Assembly (NCBI GenBank): GCA_916613615.1
Contig: OU744723.1
Coordinates: forward strand, 68,405,226 to 68,469,225
Length of the DNA: 64,000 nt
Reading direction: 5' to 3'
Source: Steromphala cineraria
Lineage: Eukaryota > Mollusca > Gastropoda > Trochida > Trochidae
The notes beneath the pieces were generated by a model, which saw only the letters and a program-made list of their open reading frames with translations, was not told where the DNA came from and ran no database searches. This document shows, piece by piece, positions 37,401 to 47,698 of the stretch (position 1 is its first letter; each line of letters begins with the position of its first letter). The position numbers and the translations under genes are program-made.

Positions 37401-38375
37401 AGTGTTTCTCTCCACAGGATGGCCATACGCTATAGACAAACTGTCATGATCAAACAACATATAACCAAGTGTTTCTCTCCACAGGATGACCATCCTCTAT
37501 AGACAAACTGTCATGATCAAACAACATATAACCAAGTGTTTCTCTCCACAGGATGGTCATAGGCTATAGACAAACTGTCATGATCAAACAACATATAACC
37601 AAGTGTTTCTCTCCACAGGATGGCCATACGCTATAGACAAACTGTCATGATCAAACAACATATAACCAAGTGTTTCTCTCCACAGGATGGCCATACGCTA
37701 TAGACAAACTGTCATGATCAAACAACATATAACCAAGTGTTTCTCTCAACAGGATGGCCATACGCTATAGACAAACTGTCATGATCAAACAACATATAAC
37801 CAAGTGTTTCTCTCCACAGGATGGTCATACGCTATAGACAAACTGTCATGATGAAACAACATATAACCAAGTGTTTCTCTCAACAGGATGGCCATACGCT
37901 ATAGACAAACTGTCATGATCAAACAACATATAACCAAGTGTTTCTCTCCACAGGATGGCCATACGCTATAGACAAACTGTCATGATCAAACAACATATAA
38001 CCAAGTGTTTCTCTCCACAGGATGGCGATAGGCTATAGACAAACTGTCATGATCAAACAACATATAACCAAGTGTTTCTCTCCACAGGATGGCCATACGC
38101 TATAGACAAACTGTCATGATCAAACAACATATAACCAAGTGTTTCTCTCCACAGGATGGCCATACGCTATAGACAAACTGTCATGATCAAACAACATATA
38201 ACCAAGTGTTTCTCTCCACAGGATGGCCATACGCTATAGACAAACTGTCATGATCAAACAACATATAACCAAGTGTTTCTCTCCACAGGATGGCCATACG
38301 CTATAGACAAACTGTCATGATCAAACAACATATAACCTAGTGTTTCCCTCCACAGGATGGCCATACGTATTCGAG
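16436..38375 (+). repeat. giant satellite, 67-bp monomer, about 327 copies
   Basis: A single head-to-tail array spans about 21.9 kb. The anchor catacg occurs at 16446, 16513, 16580, 16647 and so on to 38362: 21916 bp, or 327 periods of 67 bp. In order, the monomer reads catacgctatagacaaactg, tcatgatcaaacaacatata, accaagtgtttctctccaca, ggatggc. Copies typically differ at only a few sites. Recurrent variants are ctctCcacag/ctctAcacag, ggatggCcat/Tcat/Gcat, ggatgAccat, gttatgatcaaacagc, and gattctctccatagGacgg. Rare indels include an 8-bp insertion near 23510, a 3-bp insertion near 36051, and missing bases near 17767, 19053 and 21450. All copies share one orientation. No frame stays open beyond about 28 codons, so it does not encode a protein. 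Confidence 0.98.
26400..31530 (+). repeat. tandem higher-order duplication of 38 monomers (2546 bp)
   Basis: Diagnostic variants recur at exactly 2546 bp = 38 x 67: gttatgatcaaacagc at 26586 and 29132; gattctctccataggacgg at 27015 and 29561; acacataacc at 27537 and 30083; catacgTtatag at 27711 and 30257; caaataaaatata at 28605 and 31151; cagggtggccatactc at 28771 and 31317; gatgcccatac at 28841 and 31387. The match fails upstream of about 26400 and downstream of about 31530, so the two 38-monomer blocks lie side by side. Confidence 0.9.
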
Positions 38376-38422
38376 CTGCTTCAATCCAGAAGTCGGTTAC
38401 ACAATATGAAATCATCAGCAAG
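38356..38422 (+). other. candidate exon at the satellite's right edge
   Basis: The last array-type acceptor (aacctagtgtttccctccac, ag) is followed by 67 nt ending at AAG|gtaaat, a good donor-like site at 38422/38423. Two of three frames are open across it (beginning MAIRIRAASIQK or WPYVFELLQSR). There is no recognisable protein family. An aataaa at 39042-39047 could serve a transcript end. The exon length equals the monomer length, which may be coincidence. Without RNA evidence this is only a candidate. Confidence 0.3.
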
Positions 38423-39835
38423 GTAAATTATTCGGTACCACGTCAGCGCTTTGACATTAAACTATCGTGTAGGAGATATCGGAACCTACTAATTGTTTTG
38501 AGGCAGTTTCATATAGCGCATCAACGGGACCATGCACATTGGAAGTATTTTAAGGATAAACAGCGTCAACTTCAACTTTTGTGAGGATATTGTTATCATA
38601 GAAGGAAATTACAAAAGTCGTGACATTGGAACTATTTCCCAGACAACTGTTGTACTGTCTTATCTTCGAATGAACTCACCCCTACTAACAAACCTTTTAT
38701 CGCAGGACCCTCATTTAACATTTAAAACATTGGTGTCTAGACTTGTTAGCCGAATCCCAAGTCTCATACAGCACACCAACGTTAACACATTTAACAACGT
38801 CAAAATCTTCCTGTTGACTAGAAATACTTAGAATAATGCCCAACAGGAAACATGACCACGGAAACGAAATATCTTGATGTGGTATCCTAGCATGCCCGAA
38901 ATGTCGAAGATGGATTTGTGCTATACCAGGTCCAGGATCATCTTCCTACACAAAGCCTACAACGCCAGTTTCCTATCAGTCAGTTACATGCCTTGCTGCA
39001 TACCCGTGAGTTCTGTGTACTTGCTCTCAAGCTTACTATGAAATAAAGCAATACTTCAATCAGAAAGTAACTGTGGGGTCGCCATGTAGCACAATCACTA
39101 CACTTCGAAGATTCAACAAAGCACGGAGGAGTTTTCTGGTCAGACCGGTTTTATTTGGTACAGCTAAGTATGACTGTTGCCTCAATGTCCTTCTTCTCCC
39201 CTGGGCCATCTACCGACTACAACCGTCTCCCACATAGTGGCCAGCTGTAGGTGGGACTCGAGGGGTAGGTCGATCAGCCCTCTTCTGTGAAGTTCTGGCT
39301 TTTATTCCACTGGACAGACCCAGTTGCCAACATGTTTTTGACAACAGCTAAGGGATTATTACTAAACCTTCTTTGGTAAATGGATAATGTTACAGTTAAC
39401 AATCGCCTAAGGGCGCTGATATCAGCACAGAAAACTCAAGGGTCGACAGCAAGGCATAAAACTGACAGTTCGGAAACTGGCCTTTAAGGCTTTGCGAAGG
39501 AAGATGTACCAGGCCAGGGATGTTGATGTCATTTGAAAACTATCATGCTGTGCAGTGTTCCTTGTTATGTGGTATACACCAGACAATAGATCCTCCTATT
39601 TTCACGTAGCCTGAACCGACCGTGAAGTTATGTTAACAAATCCAATTGTACACTCTACGTATACTCCGACCTTCACTACCCAGCATAAAGCATTCTAATC
39701 GTCATTGTACTTGGTGTTTTACAGTTGAACTATGTATGTGGAGATTTCTCTAGCTCGTCAGTGCAACATTGATCGTTGGTAATGACAAATTAAAGTGACG
39801 GACCAATACTGCTTCCATTGATCAAATAGTCGAAC
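38423..39835. other. right flank of the satellite, no gene recognised
   Basis: The composition looks less repetitive than elsewhere. Plus frames 38357-38584 (75 aa) and 38532-38831 (99 aa) show no motif I know. The aataaa at 39042 is the only transcript-like signal. Confidence 0.4.
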
Positions 39836-39990
39836 AGTGGATGTTGGGAGTTCAAACAACCTGTATATAATGATTATTGATACAGTAGACGTATAGTGGA
39901 TGTTGGGAGTTCAAACAACCTGTATGTTGATTATTGATACAATAGACGTATAGTGGATGTCAGGAGTTCAAACAACCTGTATGTTGATAA
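39836..39990 (+). repeat. 57-59-bp tandem repeat, 3 copies
   Basis: Units begin agtggatgttgggagttcaa at 39836 and 39895, and agtggatgtcaggagttcaa at 39952. Each continues with caacctgtat and a ttgatac/gtagacgtat segment. The third copy is truncated. Confidence 0.85.
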
Positions 39991-40119
39991 TGATGTCAAA
40001 GCTTTAGCATAACAATCTATGAACGCAATACATTGATTAGCAGGACCAGGAATGGTCTAGATAATTACAGTAATGGGAAGGAACCAAACACCACAGATCA
40101 CCAACTCGAGATCAAATGT

Positions 40120-40975
40120 CGTTCATATCCTGTAGTTATATATATCACAGTATCAGTCTCTATGAAGACTCAGTCTAAGTAAACCTAGCCTCAATATTAT
40201 CCGTTTCACTCAGTATAGGCTAGGTTTACTTAGACTGTATGAAGACTAGTATTGTTTATCAAGATAATCGCAATGAAGTAAACATAAGAGATATCAAAAG
40301 ACAAGCATGAACATTGCTTTCCCATCCTGCAGTTAAATATATAGTTATCGAGGCCAAATATGTTGTAAGTCTCTATGAAGACTAGTATTGTTTATCAATA
40401 TTATCGCAATGAAGTATACATAAGAGATGCCAAAAGACAAGCATGAACAATGCTTTCCCATCCTGCAGTTATATATAGTTATTGAGGTCAAAGGTTCTGT
40501 AAGTGTCAATGTGGACTGGTATATTTTATCAATAAAATGGGAAGGACCCAACATGAGAGATTGCAAACGACAAGTAGAAACAGTATCTGCCCATCCTTCA
40601 GTTATTTATAATATATTAATGTCTCTAAGTCTCTATGACTATCAAGATAATGGCAATGAAGCAAAAAACAGAACACCTATGACACGTATATGAAATCCTG
40701 CCCTTCATATCCTGTAGTTATATGCAACATTATCGAGGGCAAATGTTTGTTGGTATCTATGAAGTCTAGTACTGTTTGTCAAGATAATCGGAATAAAGCT
40801 AACAAACAAGTACAAACATGGTTCCGCCCTGTAGTTATATGCAAGATTATCGAGGGCAACTGTTTGTGGGTATCTATGGAGTCTAGTACTGTTTGTCAGG
40901 TAATTGGAATAAAGCTTACAATCAAGTACAAACAGGTTCCGCCCTGTAGTTGCAAACGTCTGCATACTGAAAGTT
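40120..40975 (+). repeat. degenerate 115-136-bp tandem repeat, about 6-7 copies
   Basis: The phrase cctg(t/c)agttatat recurs near 40130, 40328, 40464, 40596, 40712, 40829 and 40943. It is followed each time by attatcgagg(t/g)(c)aaa, tctatgaagactagtattg, gtttatcaagataatcg(c/g)aat and an acaagcatgaac/acaagtacaaac segment. Copies are strongly diverged and vary in length, so this is an old array. The frames on both strands here are repeat read-through. Confidence 0.8.
40171..40237. repeat. perfect 21-bp inverted repeat
   Basis: cagtctaagtaaacctagcc plus t at 40171-40191 is the exact reverse complement of 40217-40237. The 25-bp loop holds caatattatccgtttcac. It lies within the first unit of the surrounding degenerate array and is absent from its other units, so it is probably a small insertion. 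Confidence 0.8.
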
Positions 40976-41071
40976 AGGCTCATTACACTCCAAAAATAGA
41001 GATACTCAGTTGTACTACCATACATAGGTTATATTCAGTATTATCTTGACATGTTCTGCGTGATGAACTCG

Positions 41072-41412
41072 AACTCTGTTTGATACAACAGAACCTGGTC
41101 ATAACTCTGTTTGATACAACAGAACCTGGTCATAACTCTGTTTGATACAACAGAACCTGGTCATAACTCTGTTTGATACAACAGGACCTGGTCATAACTC
41201 TGTTTGATACAACAGAACCTGGTCATAACTCTGTTTGATACAACAGGACCTGGTCATAACTCTGTTTGATACAACAGGACCTGGTCATAACTCTGTTTGA
41301 TACAACAGAACCTGGTCATAACTCTGTTTGATACAACAGGACCTGGTCATAACTCTGTTTGATACAACAGAACCTGGTCATAACTCTGTTTGATACAACA
41401 GGACCTGGTCAT
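41072..41412 (+). repeat. 31-bp minisatellite, 11 copies
   Basis: Units aactctgtttgatacaacag, (a/g)acctggtcat repeat every 31 bp from 41072. The only variation is A or G at one position, in the order A A A G A G G A G A G. Such homogeneity suggests recent expansion. Confidence 0.95.
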
Positions 41413-42043
41413 AACATAATTCAAAATTAGGCATGATACCGACGAAATGGACGGAAATCGGTTTATCTCGAAGTTCCGACCTTGATAACATTTGATCTCT
41501 TATAATAAGAAATTAAATTTTAGTAAAGACAAAATTGTATTTTCGATCTTTTTGTCTGTAGTCACTTCAAAGACTGTTACGGTTTACTTTTGGGTATGAT
41601 ATACAATTCATATCTGTAATGAGGTAAAGGGATCTACACTTTTGTAATTAAACTTCAAAAGTATACTTTACGTTTTTGCGATTCCTCAATGTCCCAGAGA
41701 CGCTACAAATTATATAATATGAAGCTGTATAAGGTATTGTTGGGAAAATAGTTTGTAGCTCTTTAAAGACCCTTGGTCAGACTTGCATAACCAGCTAAGC
41801 CTTCCGAAAAATTGTTGCACAGGAGCACATAGTCGGGTAGAAAAATCTTTCAGGAAAGTGTTGATACCAAAATCAGATTATTTGATAAACAAAAAGTACC
41901 TAACTTGAATTTTGAAGTATACCACCCTCAAAAACTTGCCGTAGCCTTAAACGACCCCACAATCAGTGACATCACTGTTTCATGCGTAGGATTCACCTCA
42001 CTTCCTGTTTATCGAAATCATGGCCATTCAGGTTCCCTGAATG
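41413..42043. other. no gene recognised
   Basis: AT-rich spacer between the 31-bp minisatellite and a Tc1-like element; no supported frame. Confidence 0.4.
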
Positions 42044-42045
42044 TA

Positions 42046-43547
42046 AACTAATGTCCAAAAGAAAGTACCCAGTGTATTTTTTTAACATAAGATAACAACC
42101 AATGTAGATATATGTGAATTTTGTTTTGTTCTGAATAGAATATTCAGTTCCTCAGCATATGCAGACAATTTCATTTGATACAAAGTAAACTTTTTCCGTA
42201 TGACTGTCAAAAAAAGACAGGTGGTATCAAAAACTGAATTTCAGAAGAAATCAACAAGGCAATTCAATTGCAAAATGACAAGAAATCTTTATTTAATAAC
42301 GGGCATGACGACCATGGGCGTTAATACAGGCAAACAAGTCGACGCATTGAAGAAGTAAGGCGGCGTATGCCCTCTGGTGGGATTTGCTGCCATTCTTGAA
42401 TCAGAGCTTGTTCCAGTTGCTGGATTGTGATAGTGGGTGCGTCTGAGTGTAGTCGTCTCCTGCTTTGTCGATTCAGGTGGTCCCATAGGTGCTTGATGGG
42501 ATTCAAGTCGGGAGAATATGCTGGTCATGGCAAAACAGCGATATTGGCGTTGGCTAGGAAAGCATTTGTCAGTCTTGCCGTGTGCGGGCTTGCGTTGTCA
42601 TGATGAAAAACAATTCCCTGCGGCTGTTGCTGAAGGAAGTACAACTGGTCTCAATACCTCTCTGTACCTTTGAGCATCTGAATTGCTATGCCTCGTTGTC
42701 AAATAGCTGTAGATCCCTCCCCATATCATAACGGACCCGCCTCCAAACCCAATTCTGGGGCCGTGCTTTCACCAACGCGTCGATACACACTCGCTCTGCC
42801 TTCTTTTCTGAAGAGACAAAACCTGCGTTCACGTAAAACAGCTCACGTCGCTAATTACGGAGCTGCCAACGTCGGACTTGCCTTGCCCATGCCAGTCTAC
42901 GACGCTGTTTTTGAAGAGTCAGATGGACCCCGCGGTCAGGACGACGTGCTCGGATACCATGGCTTCATAGTCATTGGTACACCGTCTGTCGACTGATGAC
43001 TCGTCTGAGTGCTGTCGACGCCGTTGACGTCGCCGGGACAAACCGATTGCACTGATGTATCGTGCGGATGTGACGGTCTTCAACGGGTGTTGTCATGGGT
43101 GAACTACCACTTCTTGGCCTGTCTGACGTATTGTCTGTTTGACTGAGTCGTTCCATCAGTCTGGTGATTTTTCTGGTGCAGCCGAAGGTTCTTGCAGTGA
43201 TGGTGTTGTTGGGGCCTAGTTGCGCCACACTGACAGCTCTTTCTCTTTCCACCTGAGTTAAATGCAGCATATTTTTTGTGGTTTTCTTTCTGCTATGGTC
43301 ATACTGTGTAGTTTGAGCTGATTTATGCCGTCGATATGCACATTCATTTTGTGCTACAGCAGGAATCATCATTTTAGGCGTTTTACAGCAATGGGGCGAT
43401 TTTTTTCACTTGTTTTGTCATGCGTGTCCGAAAAATGATGAGTTTGCACGTATGGAATATGATCCAATAAGTTTTTGGACAACATTTACATCCACAATTT
43501 TTTTTTTATAAAATTCATGGGTGGGTACTTTCTTTTGGACACTAGTT
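42046..43547 (-). mobile_element. Tc1/mariner-like element, near full length, inactivated
   Basis: Inverted termini of about 28 bp (aactaatgtccaaaagaaag at the left; one mismatch to the right end) are flanked by TA at 42044-42045 and 43548-43549. The 1502-bp length suits a complete Tc1-like unit. On the minus strand the N-terminal DNA-binding part is open from 43372 to 42971 (LTQVERERAV, ARTFGCTRKITRLMERL, RPRSGSSP, then RRVISRQTVYQ). Farther along, near 42610-42570, comes FHHDNASPHTARL with the second catalytic Asp. Next is AVLP-stop-PAYSPDLNPIKHLWDHLNR near 42535-42470, and FACINAHGRHARY at the end in a shifted frame. The stop replaces the Trp usual at that position. With at least one nonsense codon and frameshifts it cannot make transposase. 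Confidence 0.93.
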
Positions 43548-43549
43548 TA

Positions 43550-43779
43550 CTTACTCGACCCACCTATGGATAATTTCTTTCTGAAAATGTGTACACGTTT
43601 GCAGACTTATTTCGATCCGTAAAATGGCTTCGAGCCCACTTCCGGTTTTTTAAACAGTCGTGGTTACGTTAAAAAGTTGACATCGTCAGTAATATCAAAT
43701 GTGGAATTTAATCATTTTAAAGGCTTTTATACTCACATGCACTTCATACAAGGTGGAAGACTTAGAAACTATTAGAATA
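43550..43779. other. short spacer, nothing recognised
   Basis: No repeat partner or frame seen between the Tc1-like element and the LINE fragment. Confidence 0.4.
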
Positions 43780-44373
43780 CTTTTGCGCACGTTGGAGTAA
43801 TTTGCATAATGCTTCTACAATATCAAAATGATATCGGATTGTATTATAATACTTTAGCCTTCGTTGCAATTTCTACTAATACTTTGATACCTGCCAAAAA
43901 ACTACCATTCCTATGAAATGGCAATCCAAGGTATGTTTAGGCATCTATTATCTCAATTTTTCTTTCCCCAAGCGAAAAGGAGAATTTGGAATCCGCTGTT
44001 TTCGATGACCCTCCGTCGAAGATCACTATCTTAGTTTTTGATAAATTAACAGTAAGTTTCCATTATAAGCAATATTCATAAAAATATTTAAGGAGTTTTC
44101 TAACTCATTTGGATTTTCACTAAACATAACAGCGTCATCCGCATATAATAAGATGATCAGATGTAACCAAAGATATTTGACATCTTGATTCGGATTGTCA
44201 AAGTTCACACCAGAACAACCGTTTTCCCGTTTTTCACTTTGATGAACACCGTAATCTAAATCTCCATCTACATCACACATAGATAATTGGCTTAGGTAGC
44301 CATTCCAGGTATGGGACTGAAAGCTGTCATTCAATATTGCGTATAAGATGGCCGCAACATCCTTATAAATCAA
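43780..44373 (-). pseudogene. LINE reverse transcriptase fragment (YADD box)
   Basis: The minus frame 44373-44026 contains LIILLYADDAVMFSENPNEL followed by LENSLNIF, the catalytic YADD region of a non-LTR reverse transcriptase and the helix after it. Past 44030 the coding continues in another frame with KIVIFDGGSSKTADSK-like and TYLGLPFHRNGSFLAGI-like stretches down to about 43880, so at least one frameshift and one stop have accumulated. No target duplication or ends were identified. The upstream half (44373-44250) is not clearly reverse transcriptase. It belongs to a different LINE group from the element at 9455. Confidence 0.75.
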
Positions 44374-44719
44374 TCTGGATCTAACCTCAAGTGATGATGA
44401 TGGTTGGTGTCTTAACTTAGGTTTTTGAAATAGACAACAAATGCTGATAATCGATTACGGTCATCACCACTGTAGAAAAGATACCAACAAATTGTCAATA
44501 TGCAAACCAGCAACCACTGAAAATGGACAAAAACTGTCCACGCATACCAATTTCGGCGGAATCGACATGGTTTATTAGTTTATATTTTATTGTGTTTTCA
44601 CAATGCTGACAGAATGTGACGATATTGGACAAGCCCAAAACAGATTTGTTTAGCTATTCTCACGTATTTAGAATTCAATCGGCTTGCATTATATATAATA
44701 AGAACACCGTCAACGCTAT
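44374..44719. other. no gene recognised
   Basis: Spacer; no supported frame or repeat partner. Confidence 0.4.
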
Positions 44720-45089
44720 TTAAAGGGGCAGTAGCACGTTTTTTGATAATTTTATATTTTAAAAAGTTCACTGATATTTGTATGTTAGTTGTATGCTGAA
44801 TGTATTACTTTGATAGTGTCATAAATCACATTACAAAAGCCAATTAGCCATAGTCATAGGACAAAGTATGAAGATTCACATAAAATCCATTGGCGGCCAT
44901 TTTTTTGTGAACACCTTTAATTCATTTTGTGTAAGAAAAAGAAATCGCATGGCTAAACTTTACGATATATTTTTGAATTATTACTGCTCCATTTAGTTCA
45001 AATACATTGTCTTTCAATTGGAACCGTTGATTTTCATTTTCCTGACATCACCTTATATACCCCCTAAAAACGTGCTACTGCCCCTTTAA
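44720..45089. mobile_element. TTAA-flanked MITE, intact copy 1
   Basis: It starts ttaaaggggcagtagcacgt and ends with the reverse complement, acgtgctactgcccctttaa; length is about 370 bp. It aligns over its length, in inverted orientation, with the copy at 59589-59953: shared internal words include aaatccattggcggccat, gcatggctaaactttacg, and tactgctccatttagtt. TTAA at both borders is what a piggyBac-type transposase would leave, but the termini themselves could also contain it. No coding capacity. Confidence 0.85.
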
Positions 45090-45117
45090 TGTGACGTCAA
45101 AAACGCAGTCATCATAG

Positions 45118-45207
45118 GTCCGTATTGCTTTATGTACATAAGTAAAGGGAGTAAGGGTAAGTGTCCGTATTGCTTTATGTATATAAGTATAGGGAGTAAG
45201 GGTAAGT
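45118..45207 (+). repeat. 45-bp tandem duplication
   Basis: gtccgtattgctttatgtac and the following agtaaagggagtaagggtaa at 45118 are repeated at 45163 with two substitutions. Confidence 0.85.
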
Positions 45208-45209
45208 GA

Positions 45210-45855
45210 AATCAAAACTATTATGTTCTCTCATGGTCGGATATCAACCAATAAACTTTGATAAATTGGAAGTTCCAAATGATGGGAATTACCTTAAAGG
45301 TTGAAGATTCACGGCAATTGTAAAGGTCATATGACTTGTCACTTATTGAAGAACACTTAAAAAACCACACGGAGTCAAACAACATCCTCCCATTGCTGAA
45401 CAGGCCGCGTTAGAAGTTTACCAGGAATACCGAAAGAGCAATTAGAATGACGTCAAACAATTCTTAATAGTTTTACTCAGGCAAAGTTTCTGTATGTGCT
45501 GAGACTCGTTTAGGAAATTTGGGTCTTATGTAATGTTGTTTCCCGAAATATGCATGATTTAAGAGTGAATAGATTATTGAAATGAGAGTCTATAATAATT
45601 TTGGACCCCTTCTCACTTTAAATTTCTACAGCGCACTACATGTGATGTCACCTTGACTAACAGTATTTCAAAATTCTTGCGCTTTTTGTTCTTTAATGAG
45701 AGTCATTGCAATCGAGTGATTATTTTCTTTTGCAGATGAGTTAACATGAATTTGCTAAAACATTAAGTATATACATGTACATGTTGGTGGTGTTTAGATT
45801 GCTATGCCTTCTAGGAAATGCATGTATTTACTGAATATAAGGACTCTTATTTTCT
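45210..45855. other. no gene recognised
   Basis: AT-rich spacer; no supported frame or repeat. Confidence 0.4.
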
Positions 45856-45857
45856 AT

Positions 45858-45962
45858 AGACGCCATGTTATTGTACTCTTCCTCCTCCCCTATGGACGTC
45901 ATGGTGCTGTACTCTTCCTCATTGTCAATAGACGTCATGTTACTGTACTCTTACTTCTCCTC
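45858..45962 (+). repeat. imperfect 36-45-bp repeats, also at 47788-47886
   Basis: Three units of the form agacgtcatgttactgtact, cttcctcctcc-like occur here, and three more at 47788-47886 in the same orientation. The two clusters bracket the foldback element, the orphan gene model and the 21-bp minisatellite. Confidence 0.7.
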
Positions 45963-45972
45963 TACTATGTAA

Positions 45973-46084
45973 GGAATAAACTCCGAAAACTCGCCAATAT
46001 TTGCGGGTCAGGGATCGTCGGAGGCCGTTAGGCCGACGATGATACCTGACCCGCAAATATTGGCGAGTTTGAGGAGTTTATTCC
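45973..46084. mobile_element. foldback element with 38-bp arms and GC-rich loop
   Basis: The left arm 45973-46010 (ggaataaactccgaaaactc, gccaatatttgcgggtca) and right arm 46047-46084 are reverse complements with two or three mismatches. The loop is itself a hairpin (atcgtcgg...ccgacgat). Design matches the elements at 5729 and 7872. The overlapping plus frame 45804-46031 is not supported as a gene. Confidence 0.8.
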
Positions 46085-46234
46085 ACTTAAACCTAAATTC
46101 GTACATATTGGCGTGCTAGTTTTATGATTACCGCATCTACCAATACTGGCGTCCTACATCTGATGGCTGCATGATGAAGCGCGTGCATCGTAACAAGTGC
46201 ACGAGGTTCATGAGCTCAAGGAGTATTAGACAGG

Positions 46235-46242
46235 TATAAATA
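46235..46242 (+). promoter_or_regulatory. TATA-box-like TATAAATA
   Basis: TATAAATA lies 52 bases before the first ATG of the two-exon model at 46294. A transcription start about 30 bases downstream would fall near 46265-46272 (ctgtcacacattg). Such a motif is common by chance in AT-rich DNA. Confidence 0.3.
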
Positions 46243-46293
46243 CTGGCATTTTTCTTGCATTTCCTGTCACACATTGGGCATCGTGTATGACGT

Positions 46294-47597
46294 ATGGAAC
46301 AACAAATGAAATCACTCAGGTAAGCTTTATGATTTTTTTCCGCTTGAATATCGTGTTAACATTCTATAAAGCATTACTGCATTGCTCGTTTGAGATATTG
46401 AAGCTCGTTTTCAATGAATTATATTATCTAATCTATTCCCCTTTTATATAATAGTTTATACAAAAATTATAATCTTCAAAAGGTCAACCAGACTCGACAT
46501 TTTGCGCGAAAACTGCATGCGGCAATTTCAGTGCATTTATGAACATCATTTTGGTAGGGAAAAGATTCAAATTCAATGGAGCGGTATTCAGATAAGCTAT
46601 TGCTTGTTTACCAATCCAGTTCTTCAAAAGAAATAAATATGTTTAAACCAAGATTCAAATAACTTAGCTAAAGGTTTTGTTCGTTTCATAACTGCTGTTT
46701 GTGAAAACAAATACATTTCAAGTATATGTTGTGTAATATTCATTTTCGTTCTTTCTTGTTCCACTAAATCTCTTCATTTTCCTACGAACAAGCTACTGTC
46801 CGAGTTCATTACCCATTTTATATCTAAAAACTGGTTTGAAACACATTGAATTGAAATTAATTGCAGCTTGTAAAAATGTTATTTAGCCATAAACCAAAGC
46901 GCTTCCTAAGTAAATATCCATCGTATGTTATGTAATGATTGTTAACAACATTGTCAAAACATGAAGGCTGCTTACATTTAATATACCCGTTAATTAATGT
47001 GTAATTAATGTGCAATTAGTGAAATAAAGAAATAAAAAAATAACGTTTACATAAATGTTTCAAACAACATACCAATGTCACTTTAACTTTTAAAAAACGA
47101 CACGGCAACAACAGTTCAGGAAATTGTAACAATATAGTCTCAGAACAAACTCCAGTTCCAAAGCAATCTTAAGATAAATGTATCTACGCAAAAATACCGT
47201 GAAAGTTTACTAAAGAGTTTTGCTGAAATAAATACCATAAGTTACAACTTTATCGTACAACTGTGTATATATTACTGTTTGGTAGGTGAAACAACGTTTT
47301 AAAACGTTTTTATTTCATTTCAGATTTGAGAGATTCCCCAATGCTCAGTTTTTACATGGATTGTCAAAGAGGACAGACTTCACCAGCATCTCACCGTCTC
47401 AGAGCTGTTCAACTTATTCTCAACATGTTCCAAAGTTTACACCACGAGTTTTCCCATTTGGGACCAACACATTATCATTTTACTTCGAAAATACAATAAA
47501 ATCCATTTACATTGTTTGTGTTGTAATCTTTTGTATCACAGCATCGCACGTGCAAGTGTTGGACACGTTTACACATGCCGCCAAAATTCAAAACTAG
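46294..47597 (+). CDS. speculative two-exon orphan gene model (99 aa)
   Basis: Exon 1 is 46294-46319, starting ATGGAACAACAAATG and ending CTCAG|gtaagc, a strong donor. A 1004-bp intron would end at tttttatttcatttcag|, a strong acceptor at 47323/47324. Joining them keeps the frame open: eight codons plus two bases, then 274 nt to the TAG at 47595-47597, giving 99 aa. The product has no family I recognise. It is rich in Phe and Ser and contains one hydrophobic stretch near its end (SIYIVCVVIFCITA), possibly membrane-spanning. A TATA-like box lies upstream and aataaa lies at 47966-47971. The last codons run into the 21-bp minisatellite. The model depends on splice signals read by eye; chance agreement is quite possible, and a non-coding transcript or no transcript are alternatives. 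Confidence 0.25.
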
Positions 47598-47698
47598 AAC
47601 GCTAATATGGAAAACCAGAACGCCAATATGCAAAACTAGGACGCCAATATTCAAAACTAGGACGCCAATATGCAGGATCAAGACACCAATATGCAAGA
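47588..47698 (+). repeat. 20-21-bp minisatellite, about 5 copies
   Basis: Units of the type aaaactaggacgccaatatgc recur from 47588 to 47698. The reverse complement of a unit occurs once at 46107-46126 (catattggcgtgctagtttt), so the array and that site form an inverted pair around the orphan gene model. Confidence 0.8.

Noticed and set aside
16436..38375. CRISPR array
   Set aside because: There are no unique spacers: the whole 67-bp unit is repeated, and the surrounding DNA is clearly eukaryotic with Tc1-like and LINE elements.
45804..46031. 75-aa plus-strand frame with RRHVIVLFLLPYGRHGAVLF repeats
   Set aside because: It is the imperfect gacgtcatg repeat cluster read through into a foldback element.
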